Shown: positions 52,470 through 64,000 of the stretch, one piece after another
Position numbering within the stretch: the stretch's first letter is position 1
How the letters are laid out: each line of letters opens with the position of its first letter
NCBI GenBank assembly: GCA_965250245.1
Contig: OZ252296.1
Span: forward strand, 4,898,001 to 4,962,000
Length of the DNA stretch: 64,000 nt
Direction: 5' to 3'
Source: JABDIP01 sp965250245
GTDB lineage: Bacteria; Pseudomonadota; Alphaproteobacteria; DSM-16000; Inquilinaceae
Notes under the pieces: model-generated
Told to the model about the DNA's origin: nothing
What the model saw: only the letters and a program-made list of their open reading frames with translations
The model's database searches: none
Made by a program: the position numbers and the translations under genes

Positions 52470-53939
52470 ATGCGACCATTCGCACGTTTCGCTTCGGCCA
52501 TCGCCATTGCGCTCGCTCTGCCGTCCGGCGCCCTGGCGCAGGCCAATGAGCAGACGGCGAAGGAGATCCGCGGCGCCATAAAGACCTGGATCGACGAGAA
52601 CCTCCACAGCGCCTCCGGCACCTACATGCTGGAACTGGATGGTCAGATCGCCGTGGTGCCGGACGGCCCGTCCTACCGTGTAAGCCTGCCCGCCGGGCGG
52701 GTCGTCGTCCCCGACCAGGTCACCTTCCGTTTTGGCGAGACGGGCATCGCGCTGACGCCGATGGACAATGGCTGGTACGACGCGCGTTGGCAGTTGCCGG
52801 ACAGCTATCGGATCGAGCCGGCACAGGGCCCCGGTGACGAGGTCAGGATCGGCAGCCAATCAGGCCATGGCATCTTCGCCCCGGAGTATCAGGCGTTCAT
52901 GTCCGTCGACGCCGAGCTACAGACGGTCATTGTCGGTGTCTCCGAGGGCGCGCCGGTCCTCACCATAGACAGCATCACGTTGGTCGAACGAACCACGGAG
53001 GTCGCGCCCGGAGTCCATGACCTGCAATCGACGTTGCGGCTGGACAATCTGGTCGCCAAGGGCCCGGCGTTTGATGGCGAATTCGTTCTGCGCGATGTCG
53101 AGATCGGCTTCACCGGCGAGGACCAGCGGCTTGCCGAATTGGCCGAGTTGGACAGAAAGCTCGAGGCACTGACCAGAAGCATCGACAGCGCCCAGGACCC
53201 CAATCAGGTCAGGACAGACGTCGAGGCGTTGGCCTCCTTCATCAACGCCATGCCGTCGCTGTTCACCGGGATCGCGATCGAGGCCCGCCACGGACCCTTC
53301 TGGTACCGCTTGGGCGCGGACACGCTCGACGTCAGCGAGAGCGCGATTACGGTATCCGTCGATGCCGAAGATCCGAACCGCACCCAGGTCGCGTTTGCGG
53401 CACGGATGGATGATGCGGTTCTCAGCAACCCGAACGTCGCGCCCCTGCTTCCAACGGATACCCGCTTCCGGCTGGCCATCACCGATCTGCCGCATCGTGA
53501 TCTGATGGACATCAGCCTCGGGGTGCTGGAGGCGGGCACTGTGGATCCGGCGATGGTGCTCCTCATTGCCAGCGACAGCGTGCTGCAGGCGCTGAGCAGC
53601 GCGGACAGCACGCTTGAGATCGGACCGATCCTGCTTGCCACGGATAATGCGCGTGTCGAACTGGAAGGCGTGCTGCGGCCCGATGCCCTGTCGCCCCTCG
53701 GGTTCACCGGCGAGGTGGACATGGTGGCGGCCGGCCTGGATGCGCTGATCAGCGACATCCGGAGGACCGGCGGCGATCCGGACACGATCCAGTTCCTCAC
53801 CCTTGTTCAGACCCTCGGGGCGCAGGCGCCGGAGACGGACGGCCGATCGGTGCGCACCTACGCATTCCGCCTCGACAGTACAGGCACGATGCTGCTCAAC
53901 GGCTCCGACATCAGGCCGTTGATCGGCGGCCGGCGATAG
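52470..53939 (+). CDS. exported protein, paralogous family member B (489 aa)
   Basis: Signal peptide ending ALA-QANEQ, then AKEIRGAIKTWIDENL. Shared features with the third copy: LDGQIAVVPDGPSYRVSLP, LTPMDNGWYDARW, GIFAPEYQAFMSVDAEL, ALTRSID, LRPDALSPLGFTGEVDMVAAGLDAL, and the C-terminal GTMLLNGSDIRPLIGG. The identical length of 489 aa with copy C points to a recent duplication. Function unknown; periplasmic or outer-membrane facing by signal. The ATG at 52470 starts the signal peptide. Confidence 0.87.
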   Translation: MRPFARFASAIAIALALPSGALAQANEQTAKEIRGAIKTWIDENLHSASGTYMLELDGQIAVVPDGPSYRVSLPAGRVVVPDQVTFRFGETGIALTPMDNGWYDARWQLPDSYRIEPAQGPGDEVRIGSQSGHGIFAPEYQAFMSVDAELQTVIVGVSEGAPVLTIDSITLVERTTEVAPGVHDLQSTLRLDNLVAKGPAFDGEFVLRDVEIGFTGEDQRLAELAELDRKLEALTRSIDSAQDPNQVRTDVEALASFINAMPSLFTGIAIEARHGPFWYRLGADTLDVSESAITVSVDAEDPNRTQVAFAARMDDAVLSNPNVAPLLPTDTRFRLAITDLPHRDLMDISLGVLEAGTVDPAMVLLIASDSVLQALSSADSTLEIGPILLATDNARVELEGVLRPDALSPLGFTGEVDMVAAGLDALISDIRRTGGDPDTIQFLTLVQTLGAQAPETDGRSVRTYAFRLDSTGTMLLNGSDIRPLIGGRR

Positions 53940-54166
53940 CGGGCGGTCCGGCGGGCCGGCTCCGCTTCGGCCAGGTCGCGGCGGCCGCCTGCGATGGCCG
54001 GTCTCCGTCTTGCCGCCATCCGGCAATTCCCGCCACGTTCTCGGCAACCCCTGTTGCCGCGCGCGGCTGGATGAGGCTATGTGAAGGGCAAGTTCACCGT
54101 ACGTCGCGGGCCGTCCGGCCATTCCAGCGGCGATCGGGCCTGGCCATGTCGAACAGAGGATTTCAG

Positions 54167-55636
54167 ATGCGATTTTTGACCTATGCCGCCACCGCCGCTC
54201 TGGTGCTGGCACTTGCTCCGGACGCGCAGGCGCAGGCAAACGCGGAGACCGCCGACGAGATCCGCCGGGCGCTGAAGGTCTGGATCGGCCAGAACGTGCA
54301 GTCCAACGCGGCCGGCTACACGGTCGAGCTCGACGGCCAGATCACCGTCGTGCCCGATGGCGACGTCTATCGCGTCACCTTGCCGGGCGGGCGCGCGGAC
54401 ATGCACGGCGACGGCAGCTTCGAGTACGGCGCATCCACCATGGACCTGACCCCGCTGGACAATGGCTGGTACGAGGCGGAATGGCGGGTCACCGACACCT
54501 TCCGCTTCGACCACACCTACGGGCCGTCGGGTGTCGTCACCATCGGCGATCAGCGCGGAGAAGGGGTGTTCGCACCGGATTTCCAGACGATGATGAGCAT
54601 GGACATGGCGCTCATCGACATCGTCGTCACGGACACCGACTCCGATGGCCGGCTGACCGTGGACCAGGTGACCGCGGTCTCGGAATCCGAGGAGGTGTCC
54701 CCGGGCATCTTCGACCAGGAATCGACGTCGCGTATCGAGGGGGTGCGGTTCACCGCCAATGAAGGACGGAACAGCTTCGAGCTGACGGACGCGGTCGTCA
54801 CCGTCGTCAGCGATGACGGCCGTCTGGCGGAACTGGCCGAGTTCCAGCGCCAGTCCAACGCGCTGACCCTGCAGATCGACGGCTCCAATAATCCCGATCA
54901 GATCAACGCCGCCATCGCCTCCTTCGCCGATCTGATCGAATCCATGCCGACGCTCCTGGCCGGCGCCGAGATGGAGATGCGGTTCGGCGAGATCACCGTC
55001 CAGGACTATGGCGACCAGTTCACCATGGATGGCGGCTCCTTCAGCATGAACCTGGACGGGCTGGACCAGGAGCAATCGGAGATCGCGATCGCCTTCGGGG
55101 CCGACGGCATGCAGGTCAGCGACCCGGAGGTCGCCAAGCTGTTCCCGAGGGAGTCCCGTTTCCGGCTGGCGCTGACCGGCCTGCCGAACAGCGAGCTGGT
55201 GCAGCTCGCCATCGGCACCATGCGGTCGATGGGCACCACCGATCCGGCCATGGCGATGCTGATGGCCAGCGGCGGATTGCAGCAATCGCTGACCACCGCC
55301 AACAGCACCGTCGAGATCGGCCCGATCCGCATTGCGTCGGCGACCTCCAGCATCGACCTGGAGGGCGAGCTGCGGCCCGAGGCGTCCTCGCCCTTCGGCG
55401 TCGTCGGCGAGGCCGACATGGTGGCGACCGGCCTGGACACCCTGATCGCCGAGCTGCAAGCCATCGGCGGCGACGACGAGGCCATCCAGGTGCTGACCCT
55501 GATGCAGACCCTGGGCGCGCAGGCCCCGGATGCCGACGGGCGCAGCGTGCGGACCTACGAGTTCCGCCTCGACGGTGCCGGAACCATGCTGCTCAACGGC
55601 TCCGACATCATGCCGCTGATCGGCGCCATGCAGTAG
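54167..55636 (+). CDS. exported protein, paralogous family member C (489 aa)
   Basis: Signal peptide MRFLTYAATAALVLALAPDA, cleaved before QAQANAETADEIRRAL. Shares with copy B: LDGQITVVPDGDVYRVTLPG, LTPLDNGWYEAEW, GVFAPDFQTMMSMDMAL, LRPEASSPFGVVGEADMVATGLDTL and GTMLLNGSDIMPLIG. The N-x-D/E-rich middle carries a helical segment (AELAEFQRQSNALTLQIDG). AGAGGA six bases upstream fixes the ATG. No enzymatic motif seen. Confidence 0.87.
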   Translation: MRFLTYAATAALVLALAPDAQAQANAETADEIRRALKVWIGQNVQSNAAGYTVELDGQITVVPDGDVYRVTLPGGRADMHGDGSFEYGASTMDLTPLDNGWYEAEWRVTDTFRFDHTYGPSGVVTIGDQRGEGVFAPDFQTMMSMDMALIDIVVTDTDSDGRLTVDQVTAVSESEEVSPGIFDQESTSRIEGVRFTANEGRNSFELTDAVVTVVSDDGRLAELAEFQRQSNALTLQIDGSNNPDQINAAIASFADLIESMPTLLAGAEMEMRFGEITVQDYGDQFTMDGGSFSMNLDGLDQEQSEIAIAFGADGMQVSDPEVAKLFPRESRFRLALTGLPNSELVQLAIGTMRSMGTTDPAMAMLMASGGLQQSLTTANSTVEIGPIRIASATSSIDLEGELRPEASSPFGVVGEADMVATGLDTLIAELQAIGGDDEAIQVLTLMQTLGAQAPDADGRSVRTYEFRLDGAGTMLLNGSDIMPLIGAMQ

Positions 55637-55742
55637 CGCCCGGCCGGCGGGCGGGCGGTTTCGCCGCGGCGGGGTTGCACCGCCGCGGCCGCTCACACAT
55701 ATCTGCGACAGCGTTGGTCCACCTGCACGAACCGGGTCCGCG

Positions 55743-57629
55743 ATGAGCGAGGAACGTCTGCAATTCCAGGCCGAGGTCAGCCGGCTGCTGGAGATCGTGG
55801 CGAAGTCCCTGTACAGCGAGAAGGAGGTCTTCCTCCGCGAGCTGATCTCCAACGCGTCGGATGCCTGCGACAAGCTGCGTTACGCCGCCCTCACCGAGCC
55901 CGACCTGATCGCCGATGGCGACGGCGCCTTCAAGATCACGCTGACGATCGACAAGCAGGCCCGCACCCTGACCATCGCCGACAACGGCGTCGGCATGAAC
56001 CGCGACGATTTGCTGGAGAATCTCGGCACCATCGCGCGCTCCGGCACCGCCGCCTTCCTCGACACCCTGGGCAAGGAGGCCAAGGACGACGTCGCCCTGA
56101 TCGGCCAGTTCGGCGTCGGCTTCTATTCCGCCTTCATGGTCGCCGACCAGGTCGCGGTCATGACCCGCAAGGCCGGCGAGGGCCAGGGCTGGCGCTGGCT
56201 GTCGGACGGCAAGGGCGAGTTCACCATCGCGGAGTCCGGCGGCGTGGCGCGCGGCACCCGGGTGATCCTGCACCTGGCCGAGGGCCAGGACGAGTTCCTG
56301 GAGCCCGAGCGCCTGCGCCAAGTGGTGAAGACCCATTCCGACCACATCGCGATCCCCGTGGTCCTGGCCGGCGCGTCGGAGAACGGCGCGGCGGCGGAAG
56401 AGGAGACGCTGAACCGCGCCTCGGCGCTGTGGACCCGGCCGCGCAACGAGATCAGCGACGACGACTACAAGGAGTTCTACCACCACGTCGCCCATGCCTT
56501 CGACGAGCCCTGGCTGCGCCTGCACTACCGGGCCGAGGGCAAGATCGAGTACACCACGCTGCTGTTCGCGCCGTCGACGGCGCCCTTCGACCTGTTCCAT
56601 CCCGACCGCGAGCACCGGGTGAAGCTCTACGTCCGCCGGGTCTTCGTCTCCGACCGGGCGGAGGGGCTGCTGCCGCCCTATCTCAGGTTCCTGCGCGGCA
56701 TCGTCGACAGCGAGGATTTGCCGCTCAATGTCAGCCGCGAGATGCTGCAGAACAACCCGGTGGTGGCGAAGATCCGCCAGGGCCTGACCAAGCGTGTGCT
56801 GGGCGAGATCGGCAAGCGCGCCGACAAGGAGCCGGACGCCTATGGCGACTTCTGGGCCCAGTTCGGCGCCCTGCTGAAGGAAGGCGCCTACGAGGATTAC
56901 GACAATCGCGACACCCTGCTGTCGCTGCTGCGCTTCCGCAGCACCCATGACGACGGCCAGGGCTGGATCAGCCTGGCCGACTACCTCGACCGCATGAAGG
57001 ACGGCCAGGAGGCCATCTACACCATCACCGGCGACGATCTGGAGATGGTGAAGACCTCGCCACAGCTGGAGGGCTTCCGGGCCCGCGGCATCGAGGTGCT
57101 GCTGCTGACCGATCCGGTGGACGAGTTCTGGATCCCGGCGATCGCCAAGTTCAAGGACAAGCCGTTCAAATCGGTCACCCGGGGCGGCGCCGATCTGGCG
57201 AAGATCAAGCCATCGGAGGAGTCCGGCGACGACGCGGCCGAGGCCACGCCCGCCGCCGATGCGCTGATCACGGCGCTGAAGGCGGCGCTGGCCGACCACG
57301 TGAAGGATGTGCGCAGCTCCGAGCGCCTGACCGACAGCCCGGTCTGCCTGGTCGCCGATGAGGGCGACATGGACATGCACCTGGAACGGCTGCTGATGAA
57401 GCACAACCAGCTCGACGCCGGCGCCAAGCGCATCCTGGAGGTCAATCCCGGCCACCCGCTGATCCAGCGGCTGTCGGCGATGGCCGGAGCCGGAAGCGAC
57501 GAGCGCATCGCCGATATGGCCTTCCTGCTGCTCGACCAGGCGCGCATCGCCGAGGGCGAGCCGGTGCCCGACGCCGCCGCCTTCTCCCGCCGCATGTCCG
57601 AGGCCCTGACCCGCAGCCTGGACGGCTAG
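55743..57629 (+). CDS. htpG: molecular chaperone HtpG (Hsp90)
   Basis: A 628-aa ATP-dependent chaperone. The N-terminal ATP pocket has LRELISNASDACDKLR, ITIADNGVGM-like LTIADNGVGMNRDD, and GQFGVGFYSAFMV; the middle domain has LYVRRVFVSDRAEGLLPPYL and the catalytic-loop VDSEDLPLNVSREMLQ. The C-terminal dimerisation domain is present. Length is usual. The ATG is preceded by only a weak leader. No CIRCE element seen; RpoH control is plausible. Confidence 0.96.
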   Translation: MSEERLQFQAEVSRLLEIVAKSLYSEKEVFLRELISNASDACDKLRYAALTEPDLIADGDGAFKITLTIDKQARTLTIADNGVGMNRDDLLENLGTIARSGTAAFLDTLGKEAKDDVALIGQFGVGFYSAFMVADQVAVMTRKAGEGQGWRWLSDGKGEFTIAESGGVARGTRVILHLAEGQDEFLEPERLRQVVKTHSDHIAIPVVLAGASENGAAAEEETLNRASALWTRPRNEISDDDYKEFYHHVAHAFDEPWLRLHYRAEGKIEYTTLLFAPSTAPFDLFHPDREHRVKLYVRRVFVSDRAEGLLPPYLRFLRGIVDSEDLPLNVSREMLQNNPVVAKIRQGLTKRVLGEIGKRADKEPDAYGDFWAQFGALLKEGAYEDYDNRDTLLSLLRFRSTHDDGQGWISLADYLDRMKDGQEAIYTITGDDLEMVKTSPQLEGFRARGIEVLLLTDPVDEFWIPAIAKFKDKPFKSVTRGGADLAKIKPSEESGDDAAEATPAADALITALKAALADHVKDVRSSERLTDSPVCLVADEGDMDMHLERLLMKHNQLDAGAKRILEVNPGHPLIQRLSAMAGAGSDERIADMAFLLLDQARIAEGEPVPDAAAFSRRMSEALTRSLDG

Positions 57630-57640
57630 CCCGCCAGGTA

Positions 57641-57669
57641 AGAAAAAGGCCGGCCCACGAAGGCCGGCC
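57641..57669 (-). terminator. rho-independent terminator (minus strand)
   Basis: Read on the minus strand: GGCCGGCC-TTCGTG-GGCCGGCC followed by TTTTTCTT. It lies 50 bases past the stop of the minus-strand DUF1223 gene and 12 bases past htpG, and may serve both convergent genes, though the T-run favours the minus strand. Confidence 0.8.
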
Positions 57670-57718
57670 AGATGTCGATCCGAGGATCGACCGAGGGAAA
57701 CTCGGAAACGTCCGCCGT

Positions 57719-58459
57719 TCAGGTCCCCGGCTGCACCATGATCCGGGCGGCGCCGAGGATGGCGCCATGGTCGGGCATCTGCACCAGCACCGCGCAGCCG
57801 CCGGGGATGTCGCTGACCGGCAGACTGGCGCTGATGGTCATCGCCTCGCCGCGCCATTGGCCGATCACGTCGAACTGCCGCACCACGTTGACGTCCGTCA
57901 GCGTGCGCCCGCGATTCTCGCCGCGCGCCACCTCGGTCACATGGGCATCGTCATAGCGCACCAGGATGATGTCGGCAGGCGCGCCATCGTAATCCGCCGC
58001 GCCCAGCGACACGATGAAGCGGTTCGGGTCCGGCTGCTCCACGGCGACGGTTACGCTGGTCGGGCGGCGCAGAGGTGCTGCCTCGATCGCCCGGCTGACC
58101 TCGCGGCGGCGCGAGCCGACGACCGAGACGGACCCGTCGACCACCATCTGCGGCGTGAACACCGATCGCAGATCGAAGGCGCGGCCGTAGAGCCGCTGGC
58201 GCATGGTCGACTCCCGGGAGGCGAAAGGATCGGCCCAGCCGATATAGTCCCAGTAGTCGACATGGTAGCCGAGCGCGAGCACGTCATCGCGCGTGGCCAG
58301 CTCTTCCAGCAGCCGGTCGGCCGGCGGGCAGGACGAGCAGCCCTGGCTGGTGAACAACTCGACGACGGTCGGCGAATCGACCGCGATTTCCGCCTCGGCG
58401 GGCCCCGCGAACGGGAGCAGCATGGCCGTGAGGGCAAACAGACTGGTGCGTATTTTCAT
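57719..58459 (-). CDS. DUF1223 thioredoxin-like exported protein
   Basis: A 246-aa protein with a signal peptide (SLFALTAMLLPFAGPAEA) and a thioredoxin-like start: VVELFTSQGCSSCPPADRLL, with a CxxC pair, then LGYHVDYWDYIGWADPFAS, typical of DUF1223. The family's role is unknown; periplasmic redox activity is likely from the CxxC. The start at 58459 fits the signal; the longer frame upstream is discarded. Confidence 0.9.
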   Translation of the reverse strand: MKIRTSLFALTAMLLPFAGPAEAEIAVDSPTVVELFTSQGCSSCPPADRLLEELATRDDVLALGYHVDYWDYIGWADPFASRESTMRQRLYGRAFDLRSVFTPQMVVDGSVSVVGSRRREVSRAIEAAPLRRPTSVTVAVEQPDPNRFIVSLGAADYDGAPADIILVRYDDAHVTEVARGENRGRTLTDVNVVRQFDVIGQWRGEAMTISASLPVSDIPGGCAVLVQMPDHGAILGAARIMVQPGT

Positions 58460-58809
58460 GGTCGCAAGGATGCAGGGAGTGTCGCCGATAGGCGACTCAC
58501 AATGCATCGCAGCGTTTCACAGCTGGGTGAAGCGGACGTTAACCCCCTGGCGGCGTTGGGAAATACGGGCCAGTGGATCTTTGGCCGTCGCGGAGCACAC
58601 TGCGACGACGCACGGCTGTCGCAGCGAGTCTTCTTGAGACCCCTCACCCTCCCACGCTGCGCGCGGGTCCCTCCCTCTCCCGCAAGGGGAGAGGGGAAAG
58701 TAGGGCTGGCTCTGGTTGGAACCCCTCTCCCCTTGTGGGAGAGGGAGGGGCCCGCGGCGAAGCCGTGGGAGGGTGAGGGGTCTTCGAAATGACTCGATCG
58801 GAGATCGCG
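58460..58809. other. intergenic region carrying a palindromic repeat
   Basis: Apart from the repeat at 58637-58783 and the promoter region of the DUF1223 gene, nothing recognised. The transglutaminase gene on the same strand ends at 58810. Confidence 0.4.
58637..58783. repeat. palindromic intergenic repeat, CCCTCTCC family, copy 5
   Basis: Ends AGACCCCTCACCCTCCCA and GGGAGGGTGAGGGGTCT; inner hairpins CCTCTCCCGCAAGGGGAGAGG and CCCTCTCCCCTTGTGGGAGAG. It shares its whole plan with copy 4 at 43435. Confidence 0.85.
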
Positions 58810-59685
58810 TTATTCGGCGTGCACCTGGACATCGACGGCCATTTCCAGGAACGCCTCCGCCGGGCCGAAATAGCTGCCCGACAGGGGCACCGCCTGGGAG
58901 GGGTCGCGGGCCACGGCGACCCGTATCAGGTGGCTGCCGCCGACCTTGCCGTTGGTCGGGTCGAACTCCACCCAGCCGGCGCCGGGCAGGTAGACCTGCA
59001 CCCAGGCATGGGTGTCGCCGGCGCCGACGATGCCGCTCTCCGCCCCGTCCAGCGCCGGATCGTAGAGATAGCCGCTGACGAACCGGGCGGCGAGCCCCAG
59101 CGAGCGCGCCGCCTCGATCATCAGCAGCGCCAGGTCGCGGCAACTGCCGCTGCCCAGGGCCAGGGTCTCCGTCGGGTCCTGGATGCCGATCGAATAGCGG
59201 CGCTGGTAGCTGAACTGCCCGTGGATGGCGGCGGTCATCGCCGCCAGCATGTCGGCCGTCCCGGTCTCGCCGGTCTGGGCCACGAATTGCCGCGCCCACA
59301 GATCGACCTTGCGCTCCGGGTCGGGATGGTGCCGCTCGATGGTGCGGCCGAGATCGGGCACCTCCTCGCTGGGATAGCCGAACGGGTAGGTCCGGGCGTA
59401 GTCCTCCAGCGGAAAGTCCGGGCCTTCCAGCCCGTACACCTCGACCGCGATATCGCTCTCGAAGGACAGGGCGTCGGAATCCCCGTCGAACTCGGCGATG
59501 GCGATGGAGTTGCCGAACACGTCGTGCAGCCAGCGCACCTTGGCGGCCGGGCTGATCGACAGCGACGCCGACACCAGCCTCAGATCATGGCTGTCGCGCG
59601 GCCGGAACATCAGCCGGTGGGCGCCGAAACGCACCGGTTGGGCATAGCGATAGGTGGTGACGTGCTTGACGGTAAGGCGCTGCAT
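58810..59685 (-). CDS. transglutaminase-like family protein
   Basis: A 291-aa protein. An N-terminal bacterial transglutaminase-like domain (VKHVTTYRYAQPVRFGAHRLMFRPRD) is followed by the papain-like core with catalytic Cys in GSGSCRDLALLMIEAAR, His in GAGDTHAWVQVYLPGAGW and Asp in EFDPTNGK. The triad is intact. These proteins are probably proteases or amide hydrolases of uncertain substrate. It lies 37 bases after the preceding small exported-protein gene. Confidence 0.92.
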   Translation of the reverse strand: MQRLTVKHVTTYRYAQPVRFGAHRLMFRPRDSHDLRLVSASLSISPAAKVRWLHDVFGNSIAIAEFDGDSDALSFESDIAVEVYGLEGPDFPLEDYARTYPFGYPSEEVPDLGRTIERHHPDPERKVDLWARQFVAQTGETGTADMLAAMTAAIHGQFSYQRRYSIGIQDPTETLALGSGSCRDLALLMIEAARSLGLAARFVSGYLYDPALDGAESGIVGAGDTHAWVQVYLPGAGWVEFDPTNGKVGGSHLIRVAVARDPSQAVPLSGSYFGPAEAFLEMAVDVQVHAE

Positions 59686-59722
59686 GTCGGGACCGCGATG
59701 ACTGCCGCCGGCGCCCGGCCGG

Positions 59723-60217
59723 CTATTGCGCCGTGCTGTCGCCGCCGCCGAATCGCCAGGCGCCGGAACTGTAGTCGGTTCCGAAAGTGGCAGCCAGCGT
59801 TACCGCCTGCAGGAAGCCGGAGTGGAACTGGTCGTCGCTCAGCGGCGACAGCTCGTGCAGGAAGATGCTCCACAGCATCTCCTGGGCGATCGCGTAGCGG
59901 GCATCCATGGCGGTGTCGAAATTCGCCTGCAGCAGGCGGAACAGCACGTCCTTGCGCAGGGCCTCGGACTCCACCACCGGGACCATGATCCGCATCCGAT
60001 CGGCGCTGACATCGGTGAAGATGTAGACCGGGTAGCCGCGATAGACGAACCGCCAGGCCCCGCCCTGGGAGTCGATCTCGCCCTCGACCCCGTCCAACGC
60101 GGTGATCAACTGGTCGAGCCGCTCGATGGTCATGGGCGCGGCGGCGTCGTTCTGCGCCATGGCGTTCGCGGACCAGAGCAGGGCGACCGTCAGGGCCGCG
60201 GTGAGGAACTGCCGCAT
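59723..60217 (-). CDS. small exported protein, YbjN/type III chaperone-like fold
   Basis: A 164-aa protein with a signal peptide (FLTAALTVALLWSANAMA). The mature part reads like an alpha/beta domain of YbjN/CesT type: ITALDGVEGEIDSQGGAWRF, YPVYIFTDVSADRMRIMVPV, LLQANFDTAMDARYAIAQ, LSPLSDDQF. Function unknown. Probably cotranscribed with the transglutaminase-like gene downstream. Confidence 0.7.
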   Translation of the reverse strand: MRQFLTAALTVALLWSANAMAQNDAAAPMTIERLDQLITALDGVEGEIDSQGGAWRFVYRGYPVYIFTDVSADRMRIMVPVVESEALRKDVLFRLLQANFDTAMDARYAIAQEMLWSIFLHELSPLSDDQFHSGFLQAVTLAATFGTDYSSGAWRFGGGDSTAQ

Positions 60218-60425
60218 GTCCGCCCTCTGCGTTGCTTCGATGACACGCGGGACGTGTCGGTGCGACAGGGTGGCACAATCATGGTGGCCGGAAGATGGCG
60301 AGAGGTTGGATTTCCGCGGTCGATGCCCGGCATCCTGCCCCGGCCCGGGACCGTCGGGCGATCAGTGAATGCCGGACCGTTGCGCAGTCGCGACATGGCC
60401 ACCGGGTAAGGTGCTCATCCTTCTT

Positions 60426-60533
60426 GTCGTCGTCCCCGGGCTTGACCCGGGGACCCACGGCTCATCCGAGTCAGACATGCGGCGGTCGGTTCCACCGGTC
60501 GGATGGGTCCCCGGGTCAAGCCCGGGGACGACG
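60426..60533. repeat. palindromic intergenic repeat (CCCCGGGCTTGACCCGGGG family)
   Basis: Arms GTCCCCGGGCTTGACCCGGG (within 60426-60457) and GGGTCCCCGGGTCAAGCCCG (within 60503-60533) form a long imperfect stem; each arm is itself palindromic. I know this sequence as a common dispersed repeat of alphaproteobacterial genomes. It lies in the 372-bp gap downstream of acnA and upstream of the small exported-protein gene. Confidence 0.8.
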
Positions 60534-60589
60534 ATGATGAAGAAGGCCGATTGCAGGAACGGTGCAGGCAGGTGCTGCCAGCCGCGACC

Positions 60590-63292
<2,703 letters not shown>

Positions 63293-63503
63293 GGCTGGGT
63301 CCTCCTGAGGGCGCGCCGGCTCTAGAAACCGGCGAAATCGGCATGCCGCGGAACGGGCGGGAAATTCGCCCTTCATGTAGTGGGTTTTGCCGCCCGGATC
63401 AAATGGCGGGAGCCGCCGGCCACGACCGCTCACGCTAAGATGACGGGGGTCGGTCGGCGGATACGCGCGCAGGCAGGCCCGCGGCGTGCGAACCCGGCGC
63501 CGA

Positions 63504-64000
63504 TCACGCGTAGGCGACTTTGGCGATTTTCCTGAGGAGGCGCAGGGATGCCCGGTTCAGCAGGTACGCCATGTCGCCGTCGTTCACCGGCGGGCCGAAG
63601 CCGAACACCGCGCGCCAGGAAAACGCGGCCGCAAAGCACTCCTTGTATGTGGGGCGCTCCTTGACTGTGAATGTCTTGATCAGCTTGCGGTCGTGCAATC
63701 GGTAGAGCCGGGCCTTCAATTCGATCTTCGGACGCCAGATCAGCGGAATCGTCCAGCCGGGCAGCTCGAAGGTCTCGGCCATGCCCGTATGGTATCCGGG
63801 AATGAAGACGTCGACGCACAGATCGGTCTTGAGCACCGGGTCGGCCGAGGAGGCCGGAGCGAGCGCGAAGATTTCCTCAAGCTCGGCATGGAGGGCGCCC
63901 TCGATCTCACTGCCGGGATCGCCGAGCATGTCCTCCAGCACCCATTTGAGGTCCTCGCGCGGAACAACGGCAAGGGTTCCCAGGAATACCCTGGGCTTCG
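63504..64000 (-). CDS. hypothetical protein, 5' end beyond the window
   Basis: The frame stays open to the window edge: from the edge it reads KPRVFLGTLAVVPREDLKWV and continues into LEDMLGDPGSEIEGALHAEL, so the GTG at 63941 is probably internal. At least 165 residues are visible. It has no signal peptide in the visible part, and contains WTIPLIWRPKIELKARLYRL and a mixed hydrophobic-basic C-terminus (NRASLRLLRKIAKVAYA). Not recognised. Confidence 0.6.
   Translation of the reverse strand, partial: KPRVFLGTLAVVPREDLKWVLEDMLGDPGSEIEGALHAELEEIFALAPASSADPVLKTDLCVDVFIPGYHTGMAETFELPGWTIPLIWRPKIELKARLYRLHDRKLIKTFTVKERPTYKECFAAAFSWRAVFGFGPPVNDGDMAYLLNRASLRLLRKIAKVAYA

Noticed and set aside
55608..57857. 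749-aa minus-strand frame
   Set aside because: Antisense to htpG.

Overview
The window is about 64 kb of a high-GC alphaproteobacterial chromosome. The evidence for the lineage is a ChvG-ChvI two-component system, a short HPr kinase with a regulatory PTS (HPr, EIIA-Man, EI without a GAF domain), RapZ, a DivL-type kinase with tyrosine in the H-box, CarD, FdxA, RpoH and a Suv3-like helicase. Codon use and gene set suit a Rhodospirillales-like organism, but the genus cannot be fixed from the sequence alone.

Layout. 0-3.1 kb: a hypothetical protein, an exported cysteine-rich protein, YgiD-type DOPA dioxygenase, and the degenerate C-terminal remnant of a sugar ABC permease. 3.3-10.25 kb: an AT-richer, tightly coupled five-gene defence island. 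It encodes DndC, DndD, a protein with a DndE-like N-terminus fused to an FtsK/SpoIIIE motor, an ABC-type AAA ATPase and a DUF4435/TOPRIM protein. The last two look like the AriA/AriB pair of PARIS. No dndA, dndB or dndFGH is present. This is the best candidate for an undescribed system: phosphorothioation-type genes wired to a motor fusion and an ATPase/TOPRIM effector. 10.7-14.4 kb: leuA, gloA, a small membrane protein and a DMT transporter. 14.6-20.4 kb: an envelope glycosylation cluster (GT39, GtrA, GT2, UDP-glucuronate decarboxylase, flippase-like protein). 20.4-25.2 kb: DivL-like kinase, a hypothetical protein and ahcY behind a palindromic operator.

25.3-27.4 kb: a second AT-rich accessory patch with decayed reading frames and two unknown membrane proteins. 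27.5-31.5 kb: the regulatory PTS operon hprK-rapZ-EIIA-HPr-EI. RapZ lacks the Walker A lysine. 31.6-35.1 kb: unrelated genes (MarR regulator with two operators, a YdjM-like membrane protein, a DMT transporter, hypotheticals) that separate hprK from chvG-chvI (35.2-37.7 kb). 37.9-40.0 kb: a CueR-type copper promoter ahead of cytochrome c' and a Tat-exported multicopper oxidase.

40.1-50.6 kb: peptidase, SNase-like nuclease, M48 lipoprotein protease, rpoH, a metallophosphatase-fold protein that has lost its metal ligands, a 261-bp MITE-like element built of nested perfect palindromes, carD, fdxA, a TerB-like protein, an S4-domain protein and the Suv3-like helicase. 50.8-55.6 kb: three tandem paralogous exported proteins of unknown function. 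55.7-64 kb: htpG, a DUF1223 protein, a transglutaminase-like protein, a small exported protein, acnA with a TTG start, and a gene cut by the window end. Palindromic intergenic repeats of at least three families punctuate the high-GC backbone. No rRNA, tRNA, CRISPR array or complete insertion sequence was seen.
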